Part shown: positions 19,998 through 30,639 of the stretch, piece by piece
Layout of the letters: each line of letters opens with the position of its first letter
Numbering within the stretch: the first letter of the stretch is position 1
Notes under the pieces: model-generated
The model's database searches: none
What the model was told of the DNA's origin: nothing
What the model saw: only the letters and a program-made list of their open reading frames with translations
Position numbers and translations under genes: made by a program
Assembly (NCBI RefSeq): GCF_963678635.1
Contig: NC_087063.1
Coordinates: 3,262,580-3,322,579 of the forward strand
Source of the DNA: Symsagittifera roscoffensis
Taxonomy: Eukaryota; Xenacoelomorpha; Acoela; Convolutidae
Reading direction: 5' to 3'
DNA length: 60,000 nucleotides

Positions 19998-22888
19998 TTA
20001 AGGTGTACTACTTCTGTGGCGATTGTTAGAATTGTTATAATGGTTATTATTTCTGTGTGGTGGTTGGGAATAATTTCTATAACGATTATTATAACTTGAA
20101 TGTCGATTTTGTGAATTGTTTTGTGATCTGTTTTGATAATTATCGTTTGGTCTGTTATAAATTGATCTGTTATATGAGTTATTCCTTGATCGATTGTTCG
20201 GGTAATTCTGATTTCGGTTGTTTGAATAACTTCTATTTCGATTATTGGAGTAGTTTCTATTTCTATTATATGATGAGTTTCGTGACTGATTGTTTGGATA
20301 GTATTTATTCCTTGATTTGGAATTAGATCTAGAAACAAATTGTGTTGTATTCGAATTTGATCTGGAGTAGTTATTTCGACTATTTGGTCTATTGTAATGA
20401 TTTTGTGACGAATTTTGTGTAATTCTTCGTTCTGGTGATCTTCCTCTATAACTTGTTATATGGTGATTGAGTTCTCGTGTAATTGGTATTGTTCGGAAGT
20501 GGTTTTCCTGAACTGTTGTTGCTGTATACATTTTTGTTTGGTAGATTTTTATCTTTCTTCATGTATTGATAGAATGATTTATTTGGTTCTTTATATTTTT
20601 GAGGTTTGTTTTGATTATCCTGTTGTTTTTGTCTACATTCAGAAATACTATGTCCGTATCGTCGGCAATAATTACACCATTTTTTGAAAGATGGTTTGCC
20701 TTTAAATTTTGGGTGTTTTTCACAAAAATATTTAGTATTTCAGTGATTTTTTCAACGAGGTCTGTATCTGATTCCTGTATATTGTTGATATTTGTGGTAT
20801 TTGTTTCAATTCGGTTAACATATTGTAATTTCAGATTTTCGGTTTCTTCAAGTTTCATTGTGATTTCCGCTTGCTCTAGTTTGTCTACTAGTTTTCGAAA
20901 ATCTAAATCGGGCTCTCGAATTGAGGAGGGATGGGATGCTCTCTTTTTTATTGCTATTTTCCTTAATTGAGGTGTTAAGGTCATCATTAAGATTTCTGTC
21001 ATTTTTGTGTTTTTATAGTCGTGTGTATTTAATGAATATGCTTTTCGAACTAGTGTTTCGATACGTACTGCTTATTGTTTGATGGTTTCATTTGGTAATC
21101 TGCGAATTTCATTACATAAAACCTTTTGTTGTTGTTTGTTTCTTTCGGAGTCAAACATTTTTGAAAATTCTTGTGTAAATCTTTTCCAATTTGATTTTAT
21201 TTCTATAGGCAATACTGAAAACCATTTTTGGGCTGCGCCGTCTAAGGTTGTCTGTATCAACGCTGTGCGTCGATGTATCCAATTTTGATGTAGTGGCGTA
21301 TTAATTGGTTCAGGTCCTATATTTAAAATTAAATTTGCTGTTACTGCATTTAAATAATCTTCTACAGAATACTCAGGGTCTGTTCCTGTGAATGCCATTA
21401 ATGGTTTGTTTGATGTTATTGATGATCCACCCATAAGGTATGGATTCATTGTCATTTGTAATGATTCTGCGGCATTTGGCGTTTGTGAAAAATTTGAAAG
21501 TTGATTTTTTGTTATTTCGTGTTGTTGAAGGTAATATGGGAGTGGTATTTCATTTTGCATTTGTGTTGGTTGATACGAGTGTGTAATCATTGGGTTTTGT
21601 GGCTGAATTGGTTGAAAAGATTGTGTATTAATTGGGTTTTGCATTTGTATTGGTTGTTGATTTTGTGTATCTATTGGGTGTGGAGAAAAAATTCTATGAT
21701 ATGTATGTGGTTTCTGCACTCTTTTGACGGTATTGTCATGGGTCTATATGTTTGATAATCCATTTGTGAATATTTTGGAGCAACCGAAGGTTTAACGGTT
21801 GATTGTAAGGTTACCTGTGCTAGTGAAGTGTTTGTATTTCTTGGTGTTGTTAAAATTGGACGTATCGGTGAAATACTTTCTTGTGTAGTTGTTGTTGTTT
21901 GGACGATTTCTTCATTTATGAAGTGTGATGGTGTCTGAATATCTTGTTGAGTGAGATTCCTAGTTCCATTAAGGTTTTCATTGTGTATGACGGTCGAATT
22001 TAAACTGTTATTTCGCGTATCAGGTAAAGATGTATTGTAGTTTAATGGTGTTGCATCAATGGTTAATGGTACTACTCTTACATAATCTCTTGCATAAGAT
22101 ATTGTACTTATTGCTTGACTTGAGATTGATTGTGGAATATTTATGAATGCATAATGAGACCATTCGGGGTCCCAAATGTAGTCTGATTGTTCTGTGATGG
22201 CGGTATCATCGTTTGAATTTTGAGGTCTAAAATTTTTTCTTGCTTGTGAAATTAAATCTATATTATGTGTGAAATAATCTATTATAAACCATGCCAAAAT
22301 TTTTTGTAAGTCATGTTTTGTATGTTGTGAAACTTCATCTTTAGTGAAATTTTCTTTAATTATATGTAGGAAAGTTGAAAATAGTGTGATTTCATGTCGT
22401 ACCCTTATATGTTTGGATGTCTCTGTCGGTGAGACATTTGAGATTGGGGTTTCGTTTTCTAATATTGAAATATAACTATATATTATTGCAAAAACTTCAT
22501 TAGTAAATATGGAGTTTGCTCTTTGTGAGTTATGATATTGTATGCTTTTTATATATTCTAAGAATACTTTTGAAAATTCTAAGTCAAGATCGTCTGTTTG
22601 AATTACATATGTGCGGTGATTCGGGTTTGGTGTACTGAATTCTATGGTGTAGATTCCGTATTGTTGTGTTAAATTACATATATGTTTCAGATAGTGATCA
22701 ATAATTTGTCTTTTGATTTTTACATCTGGGAACTCTGCTTTACATGGGCTGATTCCGGGTTCAAACAAATTTAGGAGGAAATTCTTGCAAAGATCATGTT
22801 GTCCTCTATTATCGGGTGCATCTACGAGGAAGGGGTAGATATCGTCATCATCTGGACTATCTTCACTTGGAGTGTGTGTTTGGCTCAT
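19998..22888 (-). CDS. gag: E1 Gag: long N-terminal part, capsid, CCHC knuckle and RNS-rich tail (frame broken)
   Basis: Translation starts at ATG 22888 inside the end of ORF0. An acidic start and a roughly 400-residue helical region of unknown type come first. A Q/P/N-rich linker and a capsid-like domain (GAAQKWFSVLP, about 21230) follow. Next come a CX2CX4HX4C zinc knuckle at 20635-20676 and a tail of repeated R, N, S and Y. The frame changes within 21671-21747, near 20735 (TTTTT) and near 20545 (two AAAAA runs). One in-frame TAA at 21072-21074 sits where related Gag proteins often have an aromatic residue. Gag ends TAA at 19998, and the following frame is pol without a shift, so Gag-Pol could be made by stop readthrough as in gammaretroviruses. 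Confidence 0.85.
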
Positions 22889-23324
22889 TTTTTCGTTTAA
22901 TGACTGTTAATAGGTAATTATCAATGTGTCTAATTGGTTGATTCCAATTATACAAGTGTACTGGTTTGTGTTTATATTGCTTTTTTATTCTTCTTTTTCC
23001 TCTTTTCGATGAATTTGTTTCTGAGTCTGAAAAATATAATTGATCGTGAATGGGGCAATTTTTATCAGTAGATTCTTTTAATTTATAAATTTCGTCTAAA
23101 TTGCTGGCTTCTGATTCTGAAAATGCGTTTCTAATTTTGGAAAATCTTTTTCGTGTTATTTGTCTTTGTTTGGTTATTATTTTCTTTTTTAGTGTTTGTC
23201 GTTTTGTTCTAATATATCCAACTGTTTGTGTATGAGGTGTGATTACAAGGTCGTATTTTTTGTTATCTATTTCACAGTTGTGTAAAACGATTGTTTGTTT
23301 GTTTCCTAGATTTTTAAATGACAT
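22863..23324 (-). CDS. E1 ORF0, basic 153-aa protein before Gag
   Basis: The ATG-initiated frame of 153 codons overlaps the Gag start by 26 bases in a different frame. It is very basic (TKRQTLKKKIITKQRQITRK and KRGKRRIKKQYKHK regions) with an acidic/serine island between. The basic clusters suggest nucleic-acid binding or nuclear localisation. No known family is recognised. Its place as the first long ORF of the genomic RNA means Gag would need leaky scanning or reinitiation. Confidence 0.6.
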   Translation of the reverse strand: MSFKNLGNKQTIVLHNCEIDNKKYDLVITPHTQTVGYIRTKRQTLKKKIITKQRQITRKRFSKIRNAFSESEASNLDEIYKLKESTDKNCPIHDQLYFSDSETNSSKRGKRRIKKQYKHKPVHLYNWNQPIRHIDNYLLTVIKRKNEPNTHSK

Positions 23325-24254
23325 AAGGTTTAGGATGACGGATGCAAAAAGTTGTTAGATGATTTCTATTTTCTTAAACTGTTAGTCCTTACGATTTTTT
23401 GGTTAGCTTAACCTGGGTCTATTTGTTCAGGGTTGGAGAGAAAAGTATATCGATTCCGAAGAATGATTTTTTACTTTCTCGTGGCTAGTAAAAGCTAAGG
23501 TGTTAACTTACTTAATCTTACTTAGGGGTAGTGATTGTGTTCAAGGGTTGGAGAATAGTAAATCGATCCACAAGGTTCAGGTATAATTAGAACGCGAGTA
23601 GTTCGTTAGATACTATTTTAAACTTACTAAGTCTAAGGTTTATCCTGGGTCTGATAAGAGGAGGTTTCAAGTGAAGGATGAATAACCGAAGTTCTTCACT
23701 GTTTATCCTAATTTGAATGATTAGTTTTGTTCAAAAATTTCTATTAGTCTTGGGTTTTTTAAAAAGGGTTGGATAGTGAATCGACGTTTGAGGTCGTTAG
23801 ACACTAGCTAAGTGGGTGGGGGAGAACAAAATTGTTCTTTTTGATCCAAAGATAGGCCTTGATGATCAAGTTTTAAATTTAATTAAATAGAAAATTAATT
23901 AAGATCCAAGGATAAGCCTTGATGATCTGATTTTAAAATTAAGTGAATTTAAGTTTAAAATGGTTTAAATTTGTTTAAGAAAAAGATTTAGTGTTTTAAT
24001 GATATTAGTGAGCTTATGATTGCTGTTATGTTTTAGGTGATGAAGCTGGGACAACTGATGATTTTATGATTACTAACAGTTTATTGTCATGCTACTAATT
24101 TTTGTTTTGATTTTCAATAAATATTTTCCAAACATGTTTTATATAATACTGCAGAATTTTAGGAAAACGATCTGAGATCTTTTTATCAATCGTTATTGTA
24201 CATTAATAATTTTGTTTAGCGCCTGAAATGATCATGAAGATTGACTTCAAGATT
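23325..24254 (-). other. E1 leader with degenerate repeats and consensus splice donors
   Basis: This region is non-coding. The plus-strand word GGGTTGGA followed by a run ending ATCGA occurs three times (about 23434, 23555, 23768). The pair GATCCAAAGATAGGCC / GATCCAAGGATAAGCC, each followed by TTGATGATC, occurs at about 23860 and 23903. Sense-strand GTAAGT donors lie at 23627 and near 23511, and GTAAGA near 23522. This matches the major-donor and packaging region of a retroviral leader. Confidence 0.5.
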
Positions 24255-24488
24255 TTATGTTTGTAAATGAAAATCTAAATTCATTGCTAATAAAATTCTA
24301 AATATAAAAGTTTGTGTTGGCTTCTGCCGTACTATCATATAACTATTTGGTAAGTTTCTACTTTGTCGTATGTCGTCTCTGGTTCGAGCTCTTCTTCCAA
24401 TTCCGGGTAGTTCTAATATCGTTCGGAATATTGGCTCTGATCTATTGAGTCGTAGAGACATTTCGATTAAATTATCGTCGTATAACAT
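24255..24488 (-). CDS. E1 leader ORF (77 aa)
   Basis: The ATG frame lies just downstream of the PBS. It is rich in R, L and D with an LPGIGRRARTRDD segment and ends in a hydrophobic, F/L-rich tail. The same frame is open upstream through the PBS back into the LTR, without another ATG. As the first ORF on the genomic RNA it could be a regulatory uORF or a small accessory protein. No homologue is recognised. Confidence 0.4.
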   Translation of the reverse strand: MLYDDNLIEMSLRLNRSEPIFRTILELPGIGRRARTRDDIRQSRNLPNSYMIVRQKPTQTFIFRILLAMNLDFHLQT

Positions 24489-24547
24489 TTTAAAAATGTT
24501 TTGTCTAAATTCTAATCTATTTTTGGTTAATTCTAAGCTATTAAGGT

Positions 24548-24573
24548 CTTGTTCGAGACTTATGGTCGCACCA
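24548..24573 (-). promoter_or_regulatory. E1 primer-binding site
   Basis: Two bases after the 5' LTR the sense strand reads TGGTGCGACCATAAGT and then CTCGAAC. Its complement ends ...CACCA and contains GTTCGAG, a T-loop signature. The match therefore looks like a tRNA 3' end (CCA plus acceptor plus T-arm). I cannot assign the amino acid. Confidence 0.6.
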
Positions 24574-24575
24574 GA

Positions 24576-24985
24576 TGAGTTATAACCGATGGTCTTAACT
24601 CATAGAGTAATTTCGGATAGGGTACACCGTCTGCTCGTCACGCTATCTTATTTTCGGCCGGATAGATTCGTGCAACTTCTTAGTCTAATACCGATCCTAA
24701 TCTTACTCTTATACTATCTAGTCTCAGGTTGTTTAACTAGTCTCTGCTAGGCTCAATAGATCTAGGGTATACTGGTTTATTGCGGCTGCTGAAGTTCTCT
24801 TGGAGAGGCAACTAATCTCTAAGTTAAATTCAAATCTCTCTGGTGCTGAAATTACAAGTAATCTCAGCACTTACAAATAAGTGGGTTGTTAGTTAGATGG
24901 ATCATGATTGGTTAATATTAAATACTTTACAGTGGTAAAATATCTAATTTATCCAATCATAAAATGTAGTTTAGATCAGGTTCCA
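24576..24985 (-). repeat. E1 5' LTR
   Basis: This copy is identical to the other LTR except for one base at 24690. It would drive transcription leftward. It contains the same AATAAA (TTTATT at 24777-24782) and hairpin (24843-24870). Confidence 0.95.
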
Positions 24986-25851
24986 GTTGGTAGGGATTTC
25001 AGATATTTATAGAGAATGTTGCGTCTGCCCTGCAAACAAAACACCGTTTTGAAATAAACTTTCAAAAAAATGCTCAGTATTTGAGCGGTTGTTGCAGTGA
25101 TTTGAGCAATTTTGAACAGATTTAAACAGATTTGAGCAGTTTGATTGTTTCTTGCGAGGATGAGAGCAAACAAAACACCGTTTTGAAATAAAATTTCAAA
25201 GAAATGCTGAAAATTGAGCGGTTTGAGCGGTTGTTGCTATGATTTGAGAAGTTTTGAACAGATTTGAACAGATTTGAGCAGTTTGATTGTTTCTTGCGAG
25301 GATGAGAGCGGTTTTTGAGCTGTTTGAGTGCAATCTTCTAGAATAACCGCCCAATCTGTGAAAATCTTCAGCAGTTTTTGAGCGGGATTTCAAAAAGGAA
25401 ACAGTTATCATGATTAATTTGAACCTGAATTTTATTATAATTTTGAAAATTGAAAATGTGCACAACATTGGACACAAATCATGGTAGAAAAATTGATCTA
25501 ATTCCGGATTACAAATGAATTAAAACGTAAAAATATCGGTCAGTCTTTACATAAGCCTTGTAAAAGATACACTAATGCCTTTAACTCAAATCGAATCAAT
25601 TTTTAGTATTGATCTAATTTGCAGGGATTTATCTTGATATGTGGAGGCTTGCTATTTGTTTTCAGTTTCGAAATTTAAACAAAAATTTGCTTATTAATTC
25701 GATGGATTTTTTGTAAGCACTTAATTGTGTGACTGTCATACCAAAAACCTTTGAAGCATTATTCGGACTTTTAAAAAACTTCAAAAGTTACTATAGTTTT
25801 GAGAAATTACATTTTGACTTATTTAATTTTTAATGAGACTAAATTTGCGAA
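24986..25851. other. AT-rich spacer with a 134-bp tandem duplication
   Basis: Units at 25033-25166 and 25167-25309 both start CAAACAAAACACCGTTTTG and end GAGGATGAGAG. The second has a short insertion near GAGCGG. Within each unit the word GAGCGGTT/GAGCAGTTTGA is itself repeated. No gene is seen. Confidence 0.75.
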
Positions 25852-26234
25852 CTAGGGGGGGGATTTTCAAAAACTAGTCGAAAGTTTTATCGACCTGTGT
25901 TTAGGTCAGCCAAATTGATTTTCCGAGCTCTCCCAAAGCACTTAAAAGACTCTGTTTTGGCCAAATTTTCTGCAGCGCTTTTAGAGGCTTTCTTAAAGCG
26001 TTTTTAGGCACTTTTTCTAAAAATGTTGACCAAAAAATTGCGTTTTTTCGGCGCGCACTCCCCCCTCAAAATTAGTATACATTGGCACCTAAGGCGCCTT
26101 TAAAAAATTTTCAGGGTCCGTCACCAAAAATGGATGTCTCAAAACAGTACAAAGAGTGGCCTTTTGGGTCAGCAGAGGATCGAATCCCTGAGAAAAAACG
26201 TTCACTCCTCCCCCCCCTCCTAAAACCGCCCCTG
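25852..26234 (+). mobile_element. hAT-type MITE, copy a
   Basis: It shares its body with the better-bounded copy at 33904-34341: a G-run, GGATTTTCAAAA, CTCTCCCAAA-type text, GGCGCC, a (T)GTCTCAAAA..AGTACAAAG stretch, then GTCGAATCCCTGAG and a C-run. The right end is CCGCCCCTG, the inverse of a CAGGGGCGG terminus. The left end is degraded. Confidence 0.6.
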
Positions 26235-26698
26235 ATTCTCATGCAGTTTTAACATTTACTCAGCCAAAATTATGCAATAAATTTGAAGTTTTTTACAATT
26301 TTTTTGCGTTTCTTTGCTTTCGTTACCTCAAAATTTTTGTGCTACGTGCAACCGGCTATCCTTGTTATTTTTAAATAAAGTACTGTTTGAAACATAGCTG
26401 CGGTTATCTTTTTGGTCTTTGTTCATTTTAATTAAATTCCCCCGTTTTTCAAGAATATTAGTTTTGGATAAAAAAATAGATAAAAGGTCTGTAAAATTAA
26501 AAAAGACGCTCGCTTCAGGAAAAAGCCCTGAAGGTTCAGGCTGCTGGAAAGTTTCCATCACATCTTTGTACTTTTTACGATACTTCGAGCTAATCTCTGA
26601 GCATATCTTATTTAAGCTCCTGAATATGTCAAAAGTTCATAGATTGTGAATAAATAGGTTCACTTTCAAAAGTGTTTAGATATGAACACAAACAAAAT

Positions 26699-27682
26699 AG
26701 AGCAAAGCCCTGAATGGCAAAGCCCTGAATGTTCCGACTGTCTTTTCAGGTCTATAGAGCAGTAAGAACCAGAGCAAAGCCCTGAATGTTCCGACTGTCT
26801 TTTCAGGTCTATAGAGCAGTAAGAACCAGGGCAAAGCCCTGAATGTTCCGACTGTCTTTTCAGGTCTATAGAGCAGTAAGAACCAGAGCAAAGCCCTGAA
26901 TGTTCCGACTGTCTTTTCAGGTCTATAGAGCAGTAAGAACCAGGGCAAAGCCCTGAATGTTCCGACTGTCTTTTCAAGTCTAGAGCAGTAAGAACCAGGG
27001 CAAAGCCCTGAATGTTCCGACTGTCTTTTCAGGTCTATAGAGCAGTAAGAACCAGGGCAAAGCCCTGAATGTTCCGACTGTCTTTTCAGGTCTATAGTGC
27101 AGTAAGAACCAGGGCAAAGCCCTGAATGTTCCGACTGTCTTTTCAGGTCTATAGAGCAGTAAGAACCAGGGCAAAGCCCTGAATGTTCCGACTGTCTTTT
27201 CAGGTCTATAGAGCAGTAAGAACCAGGGCAAAGCCCTGAATGTTCCGACTGTCTTTTCAGGTCTATAGAGCAGTAAGAACCAGAGCAAAGCCCTGAATGT
27301 TCCGACTGTCTTTTCAGGTCTATAGAGCAGTAAGAATCAGGGCAAAGCCCTGAATGTTCCGACTGTCTTTTCAGGTCTATAGAGCAGTAAGAACCAGGGC
27401 AAAGCCCTGAATGTTCCGACTGTCTTTTCAGGTCTATAGAGCAGTAAGAACCAGGGCAAAGCCCTGAATGTTCCGACTGTCTTTTCAGGTCTATAGAGCA
27501 GTAAGAACCAGGGCAAAGCCATGAATGTTCCGACTGTCTTTTCAGGTCTATAGAGCAGTAAGAACCAGGGCAAAGCCCTGAATGTTCCGACTGTCTTTTC
27601 AGGTCTATAGAGCAGTAAGAACCAGAGCAAAGCCCTGAATGTTCCGACTGTCTTTTCAGGTCTATAGAGCAGTAAGAACCAG
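26699..27682. repeat. 57-bp minisatellite, about 17 copies
   Basis: Each unit contains CCCTGAATGTTCCGACTGTC, the TTTTCAGGTCTATAGAGCAG block and GTAAGAACC. I count 17 copies of CCGACTG at 57-base spacing. Units alternate between AGAGCAAAG and AGGGCAAAG types. One unit near 26970 has lost two bases. Since 57 is divisible by three, long repetitive open frames appear on the minus strand (19-residue period). They change frame at the deleted unit, so they are not likely genes. Confidence 0.97.
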
Positions 27683-27807
27683 AAAAAAAATTGAATATAA
27701 AAAAAAATGATTTTTTTTTTTGAAATTTGAGATTTTTTTGTAAAAATTATCCCCCCACATGTCATATAAAATACAAAAGGATAGATTCCGCTCCTATTAA
27801 CCAACCA

Positions 27808-28173
27808 ATTATGGCAATTAAGCTTCCTTCAATCAATTTGAAACAATTTCTAAGCCGGATTTAATCGCGCGTTAATTATACTGGCAAGTAAGCTTCCTTC
27901 AATCAATTGGAAACGATTTCTAAAAGACGGATTTAAACGCGCGTTAATTATCCCAAATTGGCCAAAATAACAATCTTTAAACCCACATAAGTTTACAAAA
28001 AATGATCACAGGTGAAATATTTTTCCAAAATTAACCTCAAGACAACAAATAACTTTCGAATGATATTTTAAAAATTCCGTCAAAAATGGCTATATAAAAA
28101 GTCGAATTTTGTCTGAAGAAAAAAAACCCACCCGAGCACAAATATTCCATTACGTTTGTTACGAAAGTCGGAC
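27808..28173 (-). repeat. dispersed repeat family B, minus copy
   Basis: Its reverse complement matches 44553-44885: a CCGACTTTC..GAAAGT start, AATATTTGTGCTC, TTCAGACAA, GATCATTTTT, CGCGCG-type text and a GGAAGCTTA end. About 70 bases near its end are tandemly doubled (27818-27889 and 27890-27960). No coding capacity is seen, so it is probably a non-autonomous transposon. Confidence 0.7.
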
Positions 28174-30639
28174 AAATAATACATGTAACGCATTTTTTTT
28201 CGATTTACCGAAAAAATGACAATTATGAATATTTCATGTAAATTTCTGTATGTATGGAATTGTATGGAATTGTATGGCACTGGGCTTCCATTACTTTGGA
28301 ATAAATTTTTGATGCTTTGATGGATTCATGATATCGGGAAGCGTATAAGTTTGAGTTAAAATAAATAAGATATCGGTTTAAAATAAAACACATCTTTTTC
28401 TAAAACTCAATTTACCAGGAGCTCGTTGCATTTTTTTGCATTTTTGTATAAAAAACAAAAATACATGCACCTTTGTTGGTATAAATGTTTTGCTCCTGAT
28501 TTATTAGACTGTTAATATTCCATGTATTGTTAGGCTTGGATTAAACCGCTTCAATTTTTTCATCTTCAAAGGATCTTGATGATAGGTAGCATGTGAAGCC
28601 AATATTTCACTCCATAAAAGCCGATTCATTCCCTGATGACTAAAAATCGAGCGTCTCTTCAAAAAAGAACTTGATGCTTCCTTTTGTTCAGAACTCTAAA
28701 TTAAATTACATTCTGATTATAAAACCCGGCGAACAAAACAAATTATCAGGTGGAATTATCATCTCTGTTTTGCGGCTTTATTGCATATATTTTGTAAGTA
28801 CTTATCAAACACTTATCGTCGCAAATCGAAACTATTCTTAGAGTTTTCTTTAAGAGAACGAACGCTTTTTCATGCGCTGTGTTTCATTGATATTTATGTA
28901 AAAGTGGCTAATTTAGGTGCAAGTGAAACTTACTTGGTGTTAATTAGCTGTTCTGAAGGCTTCACTTGGTCGCATTTAATTTTTTTACGCATTATTTTTA
29001 TGCCCCCCTCTCCCCACAAAAATTGCAATGCATCGCGTCTGGTGTAAATGTAGAGCCTTGTTAGTTACCATTTGAGTTTAAAAATGAAACTTCAAGGGCC
29101 TAAAATTCTTGCTTCCCAGACTAATTAGCTGCTCTAGACTCGATCAAGGAGGTTTTTCTTGCAAGATAACCTTGCTTTCAAGATTTCCTTTCTGAGGCAA
29201 GGTTTTCAAAAATAGGATTTATTGTTGGGGAAACAGATTTTCCCGCAAATACGCAGTCAAATAGCGCTCTCAGAAGGCGGCCCTTGCTAGGTGGTTACCC
29301 CCAAAAGCCAATTATTGAAACCTAGTCTGCTTTTGAGTATCCGTAAGAACACGACATATCAAACATCTTAAGCTAATTGACATCAATGATCAAAAGATAT
29401 AAATAATCAAAATCTTCTAACTTCTAACTGCTTGATATGCGAAATTAGGGTAAAAATTGAGGTGCAAAATAGAAGAGAAAAAGAAATAATCTCAACTTGG
29501 TCATCTTGAGCACTTTCTCCAGATTCAACTCATAGTGACCAAAGTCAAATAGAATAATAAAATTTCCACGCTGTTTTTCTGTTGGTAAAAAAAATTACTT
29601 ATAAGACTAAAGGTGACCGTTTGCAAGATCATGCCACAATCTTGCAAATTTTGTGAAAAATAACCTCTCCTTTCAAAATACTTGCAAAAGAACTTCCAGT
29701 ACATAAAAAACTTTGTGATTCCCCTTAAACTACTGCCCAATTTTTTTCTAGTATTGCACGAATTGCCGCCTCACTGATTGTTTTTACTGATTAACTAATT
29801 AAAATTTTTTGTAATGTTCGTTAAAATAATATCTAAAGATCTGCAAAACCCGACAAAAACATGCACGAACTATAGTTCTTTTGTAACAATTTTTTAAAAA
29901 AGTTTTCATCGGCTATAGATATCTTTACTTTTTGCTGATTTTTGCAAGCAACCAGAAATCTTTCGGTGCTTTTGCACTGGGACATTGGATAACAGCGCAA
30001 ATTGATAATTAACTGTTGACAAAAAATCAGCCTGCTTTTACAAAAAAACTAAAATAAAATTCAGGCAGCAACTTAGCCAGGCAAAAATCTATTTCCAATG
30101 AACCAAAATGTAATTTAACCGTTTGTGTTTGTAATTCTAAGGCGTAGTTGTTGGTTGCTGCATACTTCAATTCGAATTAAATCTATTTGCTTCAAAGTTA
30201 GACATTTTAATTTTTTTTCTAGTTAAATGGCTGTGAAAGGTCGAATTTTTCTATGTAGGCAAAACAATTTGGATAACAAAATTGGGTCTGAAAAAATTGC
30301 GATTCGAGACCCATCTACCAGTTTATATTATTTATGTAGTAGAAAGCAAAGTAAGATTCGTTAGGCTGATGACTTGAAAATCATAACACGTTCGTTAACC
30401 CTTGATTAGACCAAAACTAACTGGCAAGGTTCTAGCAGGTGAAAAACACGTAGACTAGAAGCATCTGACGACAACCAGTCAGGATTTTTTTTCTATTTTC
30501 CATCACTGTGTAAATACTGGGCAAATGCTGCTCAACAACCTATTCATCTTAACTGTTGCATCCTTGGATCACACAAATTTGTTCCTCCTCCTATCATCTT
30601 ATTATTGACTAAATAATAGGTTTGTGATCACAAGATAAC
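28174..30639. other. AT-rich non-coding DNA
   Basis: I see no gene or clear repeat. Open frames (for example 28781-29047) lack splice context or recognisable motifs. Confidence 0.5.

Larger units (their letters stand above)
6402..24985 (-). mobile_element. E1: 18.6-kb envelope-bearing LTR retroelement
   Basis: Two 410-bp direct repeats, each starting TGAGTTATAACC and ending GGTTCCA on the plus strand (TG...CA on either strand), bound an internal region coding on the minus strand. The order is leader, ORF0, gag, protease-RT-RNase H-integrase, ORF L, env and ORF X. RT before RNase H before integrase is the Ty3/gypsy (Metaviridae) and retrovirus order. The usual length for such elements is 5-12 kb, so this is very large. 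The LTRs differ at one base (6516 versus 24690), so insertion was recent. The flanking tetramers GTAG (left) and GTTG (right) match at only three of four bases, so the target-site duplication is not proven. The coding strand is A/C-rich and G-poor. Several frames are interrupted, so this copy may be non-autonomous. Confidence 0.93.

Noticed and set aside
6397-24995. GGTAG target-site duplication around E1
   Set aside because: GGTAG lies directly left of the element, but on the right it occurs only three bases after the LTR end, so it is not a proper flanking duplication.
26666-27804. Repetitive ORFs (up to 155 codons) across the minisatellite
   Set aside because: They are a by-product of a 57-base period. 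A 2-base deletion in one unit breaks the frame, and two registers are open at once.
28781-29047. 88-codon plus-strand ORF
   Set aside because: No splice context, no domain, and AT-rich composition like the flanks.
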